The position numbers and the translations under genes were made by a program. A stretch of 52,417 bases of DNA from Vibrio tasmaniensis 1F-187 (GTDB lineage: Bacteria; Pseudomonadota; Gammaproteobacteria; Enterobacterales; Vibrionaceae), in NCBI RefSeq assembly GCF_000272405.2, contig NZ_AJZM02000153.1, positions 39,641 through 92,057 on the forward strand, written 5' to 3'. Numbering within the stretch: the stretch's first letter is position 1; every line of letters begins with the position of its first letter. Shown here in pieces: positions 44,635 to 52,417 of this stretch. The notes under the pieces are model-generated. The model saw only the letters and a program-made list of their open reading frames with translations. It made no database searches and was not told where the DNA came from.

Positions 44635-45204
44635 TTAGCTTGCGCGGTTCATGTATTTACGTTCAGCTGTGTTCACAACAACTTTGTCGCCAGTTGCAAT
44701 GTACTCAGGAACTTGAACAGTAAGGCCTGTAGACAGACGAGCTGGCTTAGTACGAGCTGAAGCAGATGCACCTTTGATTGAAGGGTCTGTCTCTTCGATT
44801 ACTAGCTCAACTGAAGTTGGTAGTTCAAGAGTCGCTGCAGTACCGTCGATAAGAATCGCGTACATACCTTGCGTATCTTCGTTGATGAACAGTAGTTCGT
44901 CTTCGATCATTTCACCGTTGAAGATGAATTGTGTGTAATCTTCGTTATCCATGAAGATGTACTCGTTGCCATCAACGTAAGAGAACATCACTGCACGCTT
45001 AGTTACGTCGATCGTTTCAACGATTTCGTCAGCCTTGTGACGAACTTCTGTTTTAACGCCAGTTGCTACATCGTGACCACGGAAGCGGTAAATCTTTTGA
45101 CCGCCACGGCCACCTGGTGTTGTTACTTCGATATCTTTAACTAGTACTGTTTTGCCATCAACATTGATCGCAAAACCTTTTTTAATCTCACTTGCTCTAG
45201 GCAT
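44635..45204 (-). CDS. efpL: Elongation factor P-like protein EfpL (YeiP)
   Basis: 189-residue three-domain translation factor. The loop that reaches the ribosomal P-site tRNA reads TPGGRGGQKIYR, with unmodified Arg33 at the tip, the diagnostic EfpL feature; EF-P proper has a modifiable Lys there. EfpL relieves stalling at polyproline and other difficult motifs. The OB domains follow (VMFSYVDGNEYIFMDNEDYTQF). Followed closely by the dsDNA-mimic gene. Confidence 0.95.
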   Translation of the reverse strand: MPRASEIKKGFAINVDGKTVLVKDIEVTTPGGRGGQKIYRFRGHDVATGVKTEVRHKADEIVETIDVTKRAVMFSYVDGNEYIFMDNEDYTQFIFNGEMIEDELLFINEDTQGMYAILIDGTAATLELPTSVELVIEETDPSIKGASASARTKPARLSTGLTVQVPEYIATGDKVVVNTAERKYMNRAS

Positions 45205-45341
45205 TTTGTGTTTGTCCTTATTGGGTCTATCCGGTGATTATATCTCGTAGACGCTATAAATAGGAATAGCTTGAATCATAAAGTCACCTAAGCGATCATA
45301 GAGAGACAGTTAAATCATTATTTTATTTACCGAAACGACCT

Positions 45342-46109
45342 ATGCAGCTATCTGTTATTGACCCAACACAGCCATTTCAACCTGAATTTCAACCTGTGGT
45401 TAACGATCTGATTACCTTTCTAAAAGGTGGGTTAGGTTCTAATCTGCACAGTGTCTATGTTTATGGCAGTGTGGCACGCAAACAAGCCGTTGTCGGTCGC
45501 TCGAATCTAGATGTGGTTGTGGTTACCCATCGTCCTTTCCCAGATCAACGAACCACGCTGCTGAATACCATTAAATGGCGCTTCCAAAAGAGCTTCCCTC
45601 AGGTCACTCAAGTGGCGATCAAAACCACCTTGGTGAGCGAGATAGTTGATTTCGACAATATCTTTACGTGGGGCTTCATGCTTAAGCATTTAGCTGTGTG
45701 TGTGCATGGTGAAGATTTATCAGACTGCTATGGCGATTTCGAAACGAGTTGGGAAATTGCCAAACACTGGAATATGGACGCGGAGAATTGGTTAGCGGTT
45801 TATCATAATAAGATTGCCCGAGCAACAACGCCAGAGCAGCAAGTCGCCGCGCAAGTGATTATTGCCAAGAAGCTTCTGCGAGCCAGTTACTCTTTGATTA
45901 TGTACCGAGACAAGAATTGGTTCGATGCACCTATGGAGTGCGGTCAACAGTTCTTGAGATATCATCCAGAGAAAGAAGTTGAGATTCAAAGATTGGGTAT
46001 TCTGCTGTCTGGACGAGCGATTCCCAAACGTTCGGTGATAGGGATTCTTGATGGCTTTGGTGAATGGCTGGTTAAGCAGTATCAGAAAACTGAGTTTCGA
46101 ATCGGATAG
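45342..46109 (+). CDS. Nucleotidyltransferase-fold protein (KNTase/AadA-like), function unknown
   Basis: 255 residues. The N-terminal nucleotidyltransferase motif is YVYGSVARKQAVVGRSNLDVVVV: the GS helix and the second Asp are present, but the first metal-binding Asp of the usual SDLD is Asn. A helical C-terminal half follows (HWNMDAENWLAVYHNKIARA, then KKLLRASYSLIMYRDKNW), as in aminoglycoside adenylyltransferase-like proteins. No toxin-antitoxin partner is adjacent. It could be a weak or inactive enzyme; no resistance function is claimed. Confidence 0.7.
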   Translation: MQLSVIDPTQPFQPEFQPVVNDLITFLKGGLGSNLHSVYVYGSVARKQAVVGRSNLDVVVVTHRPFPDQRTTLLNTIKWRFQKSFPQVTQVAIKTTLVSEIVDFDNIFTWGFMLKHLAVCVHGEDLSDCYGDFETSWEIAKHWNMDAENWLAVYHNKIARATTPEQQVAAQVIIAKKLLRASYSLIMYRDKNWFDAPMECGQQFLRYHPEKEVEIQRLGILLSGRAIPKRSVIGILDGFGEWLVKQYQKTEFRIG

Positions 46110-46135
46110 GGCTTCGTAAGCTATCCGTTGATATG

Positions 46136-46172
46136 AAAAAGCAGAGCGAGTTAAGAACTCCTCTGCTTTTTT
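46136..46172. terminator. Bidirectional terminator between the nucleotidyltransferase gene and polB
   Basis: AAAAAGCAGAG pairs with CTCTGCTTTTTT, with an inner GAGTT/AACTC stem. T-runs occur on both strands. Confidence 0.9.
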
Positions 46173-46242
46173 CGTTTTGATGTCCGGTTCGAGTTTTAAT
46201 AGATATCTCGAGTCTAATGTCGCCTCGAAAAGAGAATTAAAT

Positions 46243-48606
46243 CTAGAACAGGCCTAGTTGCTGCCCGCTAACTCTTTCAAAATCTAAACCAATGAAGGGC
46301 AAAATCGCTTCTGCGACCGGTTTAATCTGCTTGTCGATGTAATGTTGATAATCGATGCCACTCTTTAAGTACTCCTTGGGCTCAGGGCCACTCAGCGTAA
46401 TCAAATATTCAATACGTCCTTTGTTTTGGTATTGAAGTGGGCGACCGAGCTGAGCATTGATCTCATCGGCTAATCTTGCTGCGCGAACCTGTGGCGGAAT
46501 GTTCTTCTGGTATTCATGCAATTTACGGCGCAAGCGCTTTTGATAAACCAGTAGGTCATCGTGTTTGCCTGCGGATGTTTCATCGACAAACTGTCTAACA
46601 TAATCACTTGGATCTTGGTCGTGAAAGACCATCTCATACAAGGTTTGTTGGAACTGTTGTGCGAGAGGCGTCCAATCGGTTCGTGCACTTTCAAGGCCTT
46701 TAAAAATGATCTTCTCTTGGTCACCTTGATTGATTAAGCCTGCATAACGTTTCTTCGATCCTGTCTCAGAGCCCCGAATTGTCGGCATTAGAAACTTGCG
46801 GTAATGGGTCTCGTATTCCAATTCAAGTATCGAGGTGAGGTTGTAGACCTCTTTCAGGTGATTCGTCCACCAGTCGTTGATGTAAGCAACAAGAGAGTGA
46901 CCAATCTCGTCTGCTTGTTCTTGCTCAAAACTGCCATTAAGAGACACGAAAGTTGAATCGGTATCTCCGTAAATTACTTGATACCCTTTATCTTCGATCA
47001 GAACCTTGGTTTGCTTCATGATCTCATGACCACGCATGGTGATCGATGACGCCAATCGAGTATCAAAGAAACGACAACCAGAAGAACCCAGCACACCATA
47101 GAAAGAGTTCATGATGATCTTAATCGCCTGAGAAAAAGCTTTCTCGTTATTTTTCTTTGCGACATCACGCGCTGCCCAGAGATTTTCGATCATCTCTGGT
47201 AGAAAGTGCTTAGAGCGGTGGAATTGACCGCCACGAAACCCAGCCACCGCTTGGTCTTCTTCAGAGCCTAACTCTAACTTTAGTCCTTCAATTAACCCCA
47301 TCGGGTCAATTAAGAAAGAACGAATGATCGATGGGTAAAGGCTCTTAAAATCGAGTACCAACACAGAGTCATAAAGGTTGGGAATCGAATCCATCACATA
47401 ACCACCGGGGCTAGCGATCCAGTTCTCAGGCTCTAAGTTCGGCGCGACGTAACCTGCTCGGTGTATTTGAGGCATGTATAAATTAGTAAAGGCCGCAACA
47501 GAGCCACCAACACGATCCAGCTCGACACCGGTTAATCGAGAGCGCTCAATCGCGAAGTCGAGTAGGTGAGTGTGTTCGAAGATGCGATTTACTAGCACGC
47601 AGTCTTGAAGGTTGTACTTGGCGAGCGAAGGCTTATCGAACTTAAACATCCGGTTTATCTCATCCATGCGGTCGTGAACGTTATGGATGTCTTTGCCTTC
47701 GCCGAGTAGCTCTTGAGATACCGATTCAAGAGACCAAGAGCGGAAGTGGTAGGTCGCTGTCTTGAGCATGTCGATGCCATCCAACACAACGCGGCCTGGG
47801 ATAGTGATAAAGCCTTGCTGGTTTTGTGCAGAACTACGGAAAAAGCTTGGTTGATTGTCTCTACCGATACTGAGTTTCACTTCGTTCCATTCCGAACGCT
47901 TGTGCAGCAGCCTAAAGTCGAAATCAATGACATTCCAACCGATGATGATGTCTGGGTCAAACTCGGAGAACCACGCAATCATAGCTTCAAGCAGCTCTTT
48001 CTCGTTGGTAACCCATTGGACGTTTGTGTCAGCCTCTTGTGGTTCGCCGACCATGATGACTCGGCTGTCCATCGGGCTGTCTAAGCCAATGGAATAAAGT
48101 ACGCCTTTTTCCGAGCATTCAATATCAAGCGAAACCACAGACAAGTTTGGCAAGTAATCGCCAGTTCGACATTTTGCGTTCGATACTCTGCGATGCTGTC
48201 TTTTTGGGGTGATAGTGCCTGTGAATTCGATACTGCCTTTAATAAAGCGTTCCATTAAGAATCGATCGGCGAGTCGAATATCGCTTTCAAAGGTTTGGAT
48301 TTCTTCGCTGTGAAAGGCTTGCGCTAAACTAAAGCTACTTCTCGACAGAGAGGTGTAACAAGCGGCTAAAGGGGTTTGGTCAAATGTTGCTAGCTCTAAA
48401 GGCTTTAACTGGCAATTGATAGACTCTTTCGCTGCGATAGCCTGACATGCTTCAACATCAGTTTGCGCGACAAAAAATACAGGCTTTTCATTTTGAATTA
48501 TCAGTAGAGTAGGGCCTTGAGGGGTGCTTAACCACAAGTCGATTTGTGTGCGCCCTGAAAAGTCTCTTGCTTGTCTTGTGAGTACAAAGCCTTGCTGAAT
48601 ATCCAA
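46243..48606 (-). CDS. polB: DNA polymerase II (family B)
   Basis: 787 residues. The 3'-5' exonuclease has VSLDIECSEKG (Exo I), NVIDFDFRLL (Exo II) and YNLQDC (Exo III). The polymerase has VLDFKSLYPSIIRSF (motif A), KIIMNSFYGVLG (motif B) and VIYGDTDS (motif C). The start is TTG, since an in-frame stop lies 12 bases upstream and the next Met is far inside. In E. coli it is SOS-induced and helps restart and bypass; I could find no clear LexA box here. It is convergent with the nucleotidyltransferase gene. Confidence 0.95.
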   Translation of the reverse strand: MDIQQGFVLTRQARDFSGRTQIDLWLSTPQGPTLLIIQNEKPVFFVAQTDVEACQAIAAKESINCQLKPLELATFDQTPLAACYTSLSRSSFSLAQAFHSEEIQTFESDIRLADRFLMERFIKGSIEFTGTITPKRQHRRVSNAKCRTGDYLPNLSVVSLDIECSEKGVLYSIGLDSPMDSRVIMVGEPQEADTNVQWVTNEKELLEAMIAWFSEFDPDIIIGWNVIDFDFRLLHKRSEWNEVKLSIGRDNQPSFFRSSAQNQQGFITIPGRVVLDGIDMLKTATYHFRSWSLESVSQELLGEGKDIHNVHDRMDEINRMFKFDKPSLAKYNLQDCVLVNRIFEHTHLLDFAIERSRLTGVELDRVGGSVAAFTNLYMPQIHRAGYVAPNLEPENWIASPGGYVMDSIPNLYDSVLVLDFKSLYPSIIRSFLIDPMGLIEGLKLELGSEEDQAVAGFRGGQFHRSKHFLPEMIENLWAARDVAKKNNEKAFSQAIKIIMNSFYGVLGSSGCRFFDTRLASSITMRGHEIMKQTKVLIEDKGYQVIYGDTDSTFVSLNGSFEQEQADEIGHSLVAYINDWWTNHLKEVYNLTSILELEYETHYRKFLMPTIRGSETGSKKRYAGLINQGDQEKIIFKGLESARTDWTPLAQQFQQTLYEMVFHDQDPSDYVRQFVDETSAGKHDDLLVYQKRLRRKLHEYQKNIPPQVRAARLADEINAQLGRPLQYQNKGRIEYLITLSGPEPKEYLKSGIDYQHYIDKQIKPVAEAILPFIGLDFERVSGQQLGLF

Positions 48607-49032
48607 TGTAGTAACCTATTGAAATTGGGAATCGAATACTACCACCTAGCGACCCTCAGCGCATAACAGGCAGCAAAAATACTAACTAAATTCTAGTTAA
48701 CAGAGGCAAATAACGGGACTCTATAAGCAAATAAGTGAAATTGTCGCGAATGGCTATTCAATGGTATTGAAAATATCTTTATCTTGTGTGATTTTATTGG
48801 GCGTTGTTTTAACTGGTTGATTTTTAGAAAAAGCTTGTTGTTTTAGTTGGCTTATTTGTTAATAAGTACTTGCTAAAGTTCGTGTTTCAGCACATATTCA
48901 ACAGAGCTTTTTTTTAGTAATTAAGTTAAGATGTACTCAATGCTGCGATTCACTGTTCCTTTGTTCAATTGTTTCAAACAGATGAAATGACACAGTGGTT
49001 GCAGAGCCAATTAATAGTGTGGAGATACAAGT
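48607..49032. promoter_or_regulatory. Divergent intergenic region polB / varA
   Basis: 426 AT-rich bases between two divergent genes. No LexA box, no supported small ORF and no terminator. A T-run after ACAGAGC (48900-48918) is not preceded by a good stem. I could not assign promoter elements confidently. Confidence 0.35.
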
Positions 49033-49677
49033 TTGATAAATGTTTTCCTTGTAGATGATCACGAGCTGGTTCGCACAGGGATACGACGTATTATTGAAGA
49101 CGTCCGTGGAATGAACGTAGCAGGGGAAGCTGAGAGCGGTGAAGATGCTGCAAAATGGTGTCGTACTAACAATACTGACGTTATTTTGATGGATATGAAT
49201 ATGCCTGGTATTGGTGGCTTAGAAGCAACCAAGAAAATCTTGCGTTTCAACCCTGATGTTAAAATCATCGTTTTAACTGTTCATACGGAAAATCCGTTTC
49301 CAACTAAAGTGATGCAAGCTGGAGCTGCTGGTTACCTTACTAAAGGGGCAGGTCCGGATGAAATGGTAAATGCAATTCGAGTGGTTAATAGTGGCCAACG
49401 ATACATTTCGCCAGAAATTGCGCAGCAGATGGCTTTGAGCCAATTCTCGCCTGCGTCTGAAAATCCATTCGCAGACTTATCTGAACGTGAACTTCAAATC
49501 ATGATGATGATTACCAAAGGTCAGAAAGTGACGGATATTTCAGAACAACTCAATCTAAGTCCTAAAACAGTCAACAGTTACCGCTACCGTTTGTTCAGCA
49601 AATTGGATATCAGTGGCGATGTAGAGCTGACGCATTTAGCGATTAGACATGGAATGTTAGACACTGAGACCCTTTAA
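49033..49677 (+). CDS. varA: Response regulator VarA (UvrY/GacA family)
   Basis: 214-residue NarL/FixJ-type regulator. Receiver domain with VDDHELVRTG, phosphorylation site Asp54 (VILMDMNMP) and conserved Thr/Lys in VLTVHTENPFPTKV ... AGAAGYLTKGA. The LuxR-type helix-turn-helix lies near 145-205: LSERELQIMMMITKGQKVTDISEQLNLSPKTVNSYRYRL. The start is TTG with GGAG eight bases upstream. Its sensor kinase VarS/BarA is elsewhere. In Vibrio it drives Csr small RNAs that control metabolism and quorum sensing; those RNAs are not in this window. uvrC follows after 15 bases, as in E. coli. Confidence 0.94.
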   Translation: MINVFLVDDHELVRTGIRRIIEDVRGMNVAGEAESGEDAAKWCRTNNTDVILMDMNMPGIGGLEATKKILRFNPDVKIIVLTVHTENPFPTKVMQAGAAGYLTKGAGPDEMVNAIRVVNSGQRYISPEIAQQMALSQFSPASENPFADLSERELQIMMMITKGQKVTDISEQLNLSPKTVNSYRYRLFSKLDISGDVELTHLAIRHGMLDTETL

Positions 49678-49692
49678 CACTGAGATCGTATA

Positions 49693-51525
49693 GTGACCAA
49701 CTTGTTTGACTCAGTCTCATTCCTCAAGACAGTAACAGAGCAGCCCGGCGTTTATCGAATGTATAACGCCGAGGCTGTTGTTATTTACGTCGGTAAAGCT
49801 AAGAACCTCAAAAAACGCCTTTCCAGTTATTTCCGTAAAAAAGTCGACAGTGAAAAAACACGCGCTTTAGTCAGCAATATTGACAAGATCGATGTCACTG
49901 TAACGCACACGGAAACAGAAGCGCTCATCCTTGAGCATAACTACATCAAGCAGTACTTGCCTAAATACAACGTACTTTTGCGTGATGATAAGTCGTACCC
50001 TTATATTTTTATTAGCGGTCACAAGCATCCTCGTTTGTCGATGCATCGTGGTGCTAAAAAGAAAAAGGGCGAATACTTTGGTCCTTACCCTGATTCCGGC
50101 GCTGTGCGTGAGACGCTACACCTAATCCAAAAGATTTTCCCTGCCCGTCAGTGTGAAGATACCGTTTATGCCAATAGAACGCGCCCGTGTTTGATGTATC
50201 AGATTGGCCGTTGTGCTGCGCCATGTGTCAGCTCAATCATCTCTGATGAAGAGTACAGTGAACTTATCGATTACGTTCGTCTGTTCTTGCAAGGGAAGGA
50301 CAAGTTAGTCCTTGAGACGCTCATCGAAAAGATGGACACAGCAAGCCGAGAGCTTCGCTTTGAGCAAGCTGCCGCGTTCCGTGACCAAATCCAAGCGATT
50401 CGACGCGTGCAAGAACAACAATATGTATCCGACGATTCAATGGAAGATATGGACGTGTTGGGCTTTGCTCAAGAGAATGGCGTAGCGTGTATTCATATCT
50501 TGATGATTCGCCAAGGCAAGGTTTTAGGCAGTAGAAGCCATTTCCCGAAAATTCCCACCAATACGGTGCGAGAAGAGGTTTTTTCGAGCTTTTTAAGCCA
50601 ATACTATCTTGCGCATAATGAAGCGAGAACCATCCCAACTCGTTTGATTCTCAATGCCGATTTGATGGAAGATATCACACCGATTCAAGAAGCCTTGTGT
50701 GAAGTGGCGGGTCGTAAGATTCACTTCAATACCAACCCTTCAGGTACTCGAGGTCGTTACCTTAAACTCTCGAATACCAATGCATTGACGGCTATTACCA
50801 CCAAGATTAATCACAAGATGACCATCAACCAGCGCTTTAAAGAGCTTCAAGAAGTGTTGTCGATGGATGTGATTAAACGGATGGAATGTTTTGATATCAG
50901 TCATACCATGGGTGAAAGTACGATAGCGTCTTGTGTGGTGTTCAATCAGGAAGGCCCTGTTAAGCCGGAATACCGCCGTTACAACATCACTGGCATTACC
51001 GGTGGTGATGATTACGCGGCAATGGCTCAGGCGCTTGAGAGGCGTTACTCGAAGCAACTTGATGTCGATAAGATCCCAGACATCATTTTTATCGACGGTG
51101 GTAAAGGTCAGCTCAACCGCGCTCATGAGATCATTTCTCAATATTGGGGTGATTGGCCATTTCGACCAAGAATGATGGGTATAGCCAAAGGGGTTACGCG
51201 CAAACCGGGTTTAGAAACCTTGGTGACTCTTGAAGGCGAAGAGTTCAATTTACCCAGTGATGCGCCAGCGCTACACCTTATCCAACATATTCGTGACGAA
51301 AGCCATAATCATGCTATAGCCGGGCACAGAGCAAAACGTGGTAAAACGCGTAGAACCAGTGCACTTGAAGGAATTGAAGGGGTAGGGCCTAAGCGTCGTC
51401 AATCTTTGTTGAAATATATGGGTGGCTTACAAGAACTTAAGCGTGCAACTGTCGAAGAAATAGCCAAAGTGCCGGGCATTAGTCATTCTTTGGCAGAAAA
51501 CATTTATCAAGCATTGAAACAATAG
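49693..51525 (+). CDS. uvrC: Excinuclease ABC subunit C
   Basis: Nucleotide-excision-repair nuclease, 610 residues, standard length. A GIY-YIG domain ([25 protein letters not shown], 3' incision) is followed by a UVR motif region ([25 protein letters not shown]), the RNase H-like 5' nuclease ([33 protein letters not shown]) and two C-terminal helix-hairpin-helix motifs ([21 protein letters not shown]). A cysteine cluster (RQCEDTVY...[15 protein letters not shown]) is present. GTG start. It is co-transcribed with varA. Confidence 0.97.
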   Translation: MTNLFDSVSFLKTVTEQPGVYRMYNAEAVVIYVGKAKNLKKRLSSYFRKKVDSEKTRALVSNIDKIDVTVTHTETEALILEHNYIKQYLPKYNVLLRDDKSYPYIFISGHKHPRLSMHRGAKKKKGEYFGPYPDSGAVRETLHLIQKIFPARQCEDTVYANRTRPCLMYQIGRCAAPCVSSIISDEEYSELIDYVRLFLQGKDKLVLETLIEKMDTASRELRFEQAAAFRDQIQAIRRVQEQQYVSDDSMEDMDVLGFAQENGVACIHILMIRQGKVLGSRSHFPKIPTNTVREEVFSSFLSQYYLAHNEARTIPTRLILNADLMEDITPIQEALCEVAGRKIHFNTNPSGTRGRYLKLSNTNALTAITTKINHKMTINQRFKELQEVLSMDVIKRMECFDISHTMGESTIASCVVFNQEGPVKPEYRRYNITGITGGDDYAAMAQALERRYSKQLDVDKIPDIIFIDGGKGQLNRAHEIISQYWGDWPFRPRMMGIAKGVTRKPGLETLVTLEGEEFNLPSDAPALHLIQHIRDESHNHAIAGHRAKRGKTRRTSALEGIEGVGPKRRQSLLKYMGGLQELKRATVEEIAKVPGISHSLAENIYQALKQ

Positions 51526-51571
51526 TAAAAATCCCGCACCATTAAAGCGCAATTGATAAGAGCCTAATAAT

Positions 51572-52129
51572 ATGCGTTTGAATATACCTAACATTTTGTC
51601 CTTACTGAGACTATTTTTAATCCCAGTATTCGTTGTTGTTTTTTACCTACCTTATGAATGGGCTCCTTTTGCTGCTGCAATGGTGTTTTGGGTAGCGGGT
51701 TTTACTGACTGGCTAGATGGCATGCTGGCTCGTAAACTAGGACAAACGTCTCGCTTTGGTGCCTTTATTGACCCCGTGGCGGATAAAGTGCTCGTTGCTA
51801 CTGCTCTTATCTTAGTTACCGAGCATTATCACTCGATCTGGGTGACTATTCCTGCTGTGACCATGATTGGTCGTGAAATTATCATCTCGGCGCTTCGTGA
51901 ATGGATGGCTGAAATCGGCAAACGTGCAAGCGTTGCGGTATCTTGGGTTGGTAAAGTGAAAACCGTTTCTCAGATGTTCGCTCTTTGGGTACTTATCTGG
52001 CGATACGACGACTGGATGGTTTGGGTGGGTTACATTGCACTCTATGTTGCAACCGTTCTTACTTACTGGTCAATGGCGCAATACTTGATGGCCGCCAAAG
52101 ATGATTTGTTAGACGAAAAACACCATTGA
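51572..52129 (+). CDS. pgsA: CDP-diacylglycerol--glycerol-3-phosphate 3-phosphatidyltransferase
   Basis: 185-residue inner-membrane enzyme making phosphatidylglycerophosphate, precursor of phosphatidylglycerol and, through Cls, cardiolipin. The CDP-alcohol phosphotransferase motif is complete: [23 protein letters not shown] (Asp-Gly-x2-Ala-Arg-x8-Gly-x3-Asp-x3-Asp). Several membrane helices flank it. It follows uvrC by 46 bases and is followed by a terminator, then the tRNA promoter. Confidence 0.96.
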   Translation: MRLNIPNILSLLRLFLIPVFVVVFYLPYEWAPFAAAMVFWVAGFTDWLDGMLARKLGQTSRFGAFIDPVADKVLVATALILVTEHYHSIWVTIPAVTMIGREIIISALREWMAEIGKRASVAVSWVGKVKTVSQMFALWVLIWRYDDWMVWVGYIALYVATVLTYWSMAQYLMAAKDDLLDEKHH

Positions 52130-52134
52130 TGAAG

Positions 52135-52158
52135 AAGCGAGCTGAGGCTCGCTTTTTT
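52135..52158 (+). terminator. Terminator after pgsA
   Basis: AAGCGAGC / GCTCGCTT over TGAG, followed by TTTTTT. Confidence 0.9.
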
Positions 52159-52316
52159 GATCTTTAACCTAAGGTTAAATTATCAATAGTGGATATCTAA
52201 TGTGATATAGATCTCCTTTGAATAGCCTGTCCACAAAGTGCTTTGCACACAAAGTCAGCTATTTAGCCTGTTTCGTATAAAATCTATTCAAACGAATTAA
52301 AAATACAAAAATAATA

Positions 52317-52344
52317 TTGACTCAAACGCTCGAATCCGTAGAAT
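52317..52344 (+). promoter_or_regulatory. Promoter of the tRNA operon
   Basis: TTGACT (52317-52322), 16 bases, TAGAAT (52339-52344), then a GC-containing discriminator (GCATCCCG), typical of stringently controlled stable RNA promoters. It is about 50 bases before the tRNA 5' end. Confidence 0.75.
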
Positions 52345-52395
52345 GCATCCCGTACCCAAGAGGATGGCAATAAGCGATTCGATTGGAGTTACTAA

Positions 52396-52417
52396 GGCGC
52401 CTTGGCAGAGTGGCTAT
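52396..52417 (+). tRNA. tRNA-Cys, 5' part only (cut by the window edge)
   Basis: GGCGCCTTGGCAGAGTGGCTAT gives the acceptor-stem start and D-arm of a Cys-type tRNA, compared with E. coli tRNA-Cys. It lies downstream of pgsA, as in the E. coli glyW-cysT-leuZ locus. The anticodon is outside the window. Confidence 0.7.

Noticed and set aside
48607..48740. Possible LexA box for polB (CTGT at two places on the minus strand)
   Set aside because: No CTGT-N8-ACAG arrangement was found; the downstream half is wrong in each case, so SOS control is not claimed.
48900..48918. Possible small RNA terminator upstream of varA (T-run)
   Set aside because: No stem of useful strength precedes the T-run.
1..52417. 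CRISPR array, prophage, integron or toxin-antitoxin locus
   Set aside because: No regularly spaced repeats, phage genes, attC-like arrays or paired small toxin genes were seen.

Overview
This window is about 52 kb of the main chromosome of a marine Vibrio, most likely near the V. splendidus clade. That placement is recognition, not a database result. It rests on the gene order (sapABCDF next to pspF-pspABC; trp operon next to rnm-yciO-rluB; varA-uvrC-pgsA followed by a tRNA cluster), a fused trpCF, a 41-residue trp leader peptide, a tandem-adaptor RND pump and a ToxR-type membrane regulator. The region is mostly ordinary core genome. It carries one clear mobile element and one broken gene.

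Layout. 1-3.0 kb: a putative 10-TM metal exporter frameshifted by a third copy of a 5-bp repeat, with a perfect Fur-type box in front, then manganese-dependent pyrophosphatase and a DUF2750 protein. 3.0-11.9 kb: envelope-defence block with the sapABCDF operon plus a DUF2927 lipid-exported or periplasmic protein, pspF, and a sigma54-driven pspABC operon. 12.0-17.2 kb: three-gene RND efflux operon (two lipoprotein adaptors and one pump). 17.3-22.4 kb: tag, a ToxR-like regulator overlapping a small ToxS/VtrC-like partner, metC and cls. 22.4-27.9 kb: an NSS transporter behind a TyrR-like box, a chemoreceptor with a textbook sigma28 promoter, an RluA-type pseudouridine synthase and an RlmI/K-like methyltransferase. 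27.9-29.4 kb: a complete IS4-family element inserted in the centre of a bidirectional terminator. 29.4-33.4 kb: a DAACS symporter and an nfeD-slipin pair.

33.5-45.2 kb: trpEGD(CF)BA read leftward from a TrpR-operator promoter, with leader peptide and attenuator; divergently rnm, yciO and rluB. Then come a SpoU methyltransferase, a dsDNA-mimic protein and efpL on the minus strand. 45.3-52.4 kb: a nucleotidyltransferase, DNA polymerase II, varA/uvrY-uvrC, pgsA and the first bases of a tRNA-Cys gene at the right edge.

The strongest leads are: the ToxR/VtrC-like two-gene sensor (each partner has two candidate periplasmic cysteines; the small partner starts with TTG inside the first gene); the pentanucleotide repeat that switches the exporter frame; the IS in a terminator hairpin with inward-facing terminators at both of its own ends; and a perfect 24-bp palindrome ahead of pspF. 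Many starts were moved from the longest reading frame to a better-supported codon; reasons are given in each entry. No CRISPR array, prophage or integron was seen.
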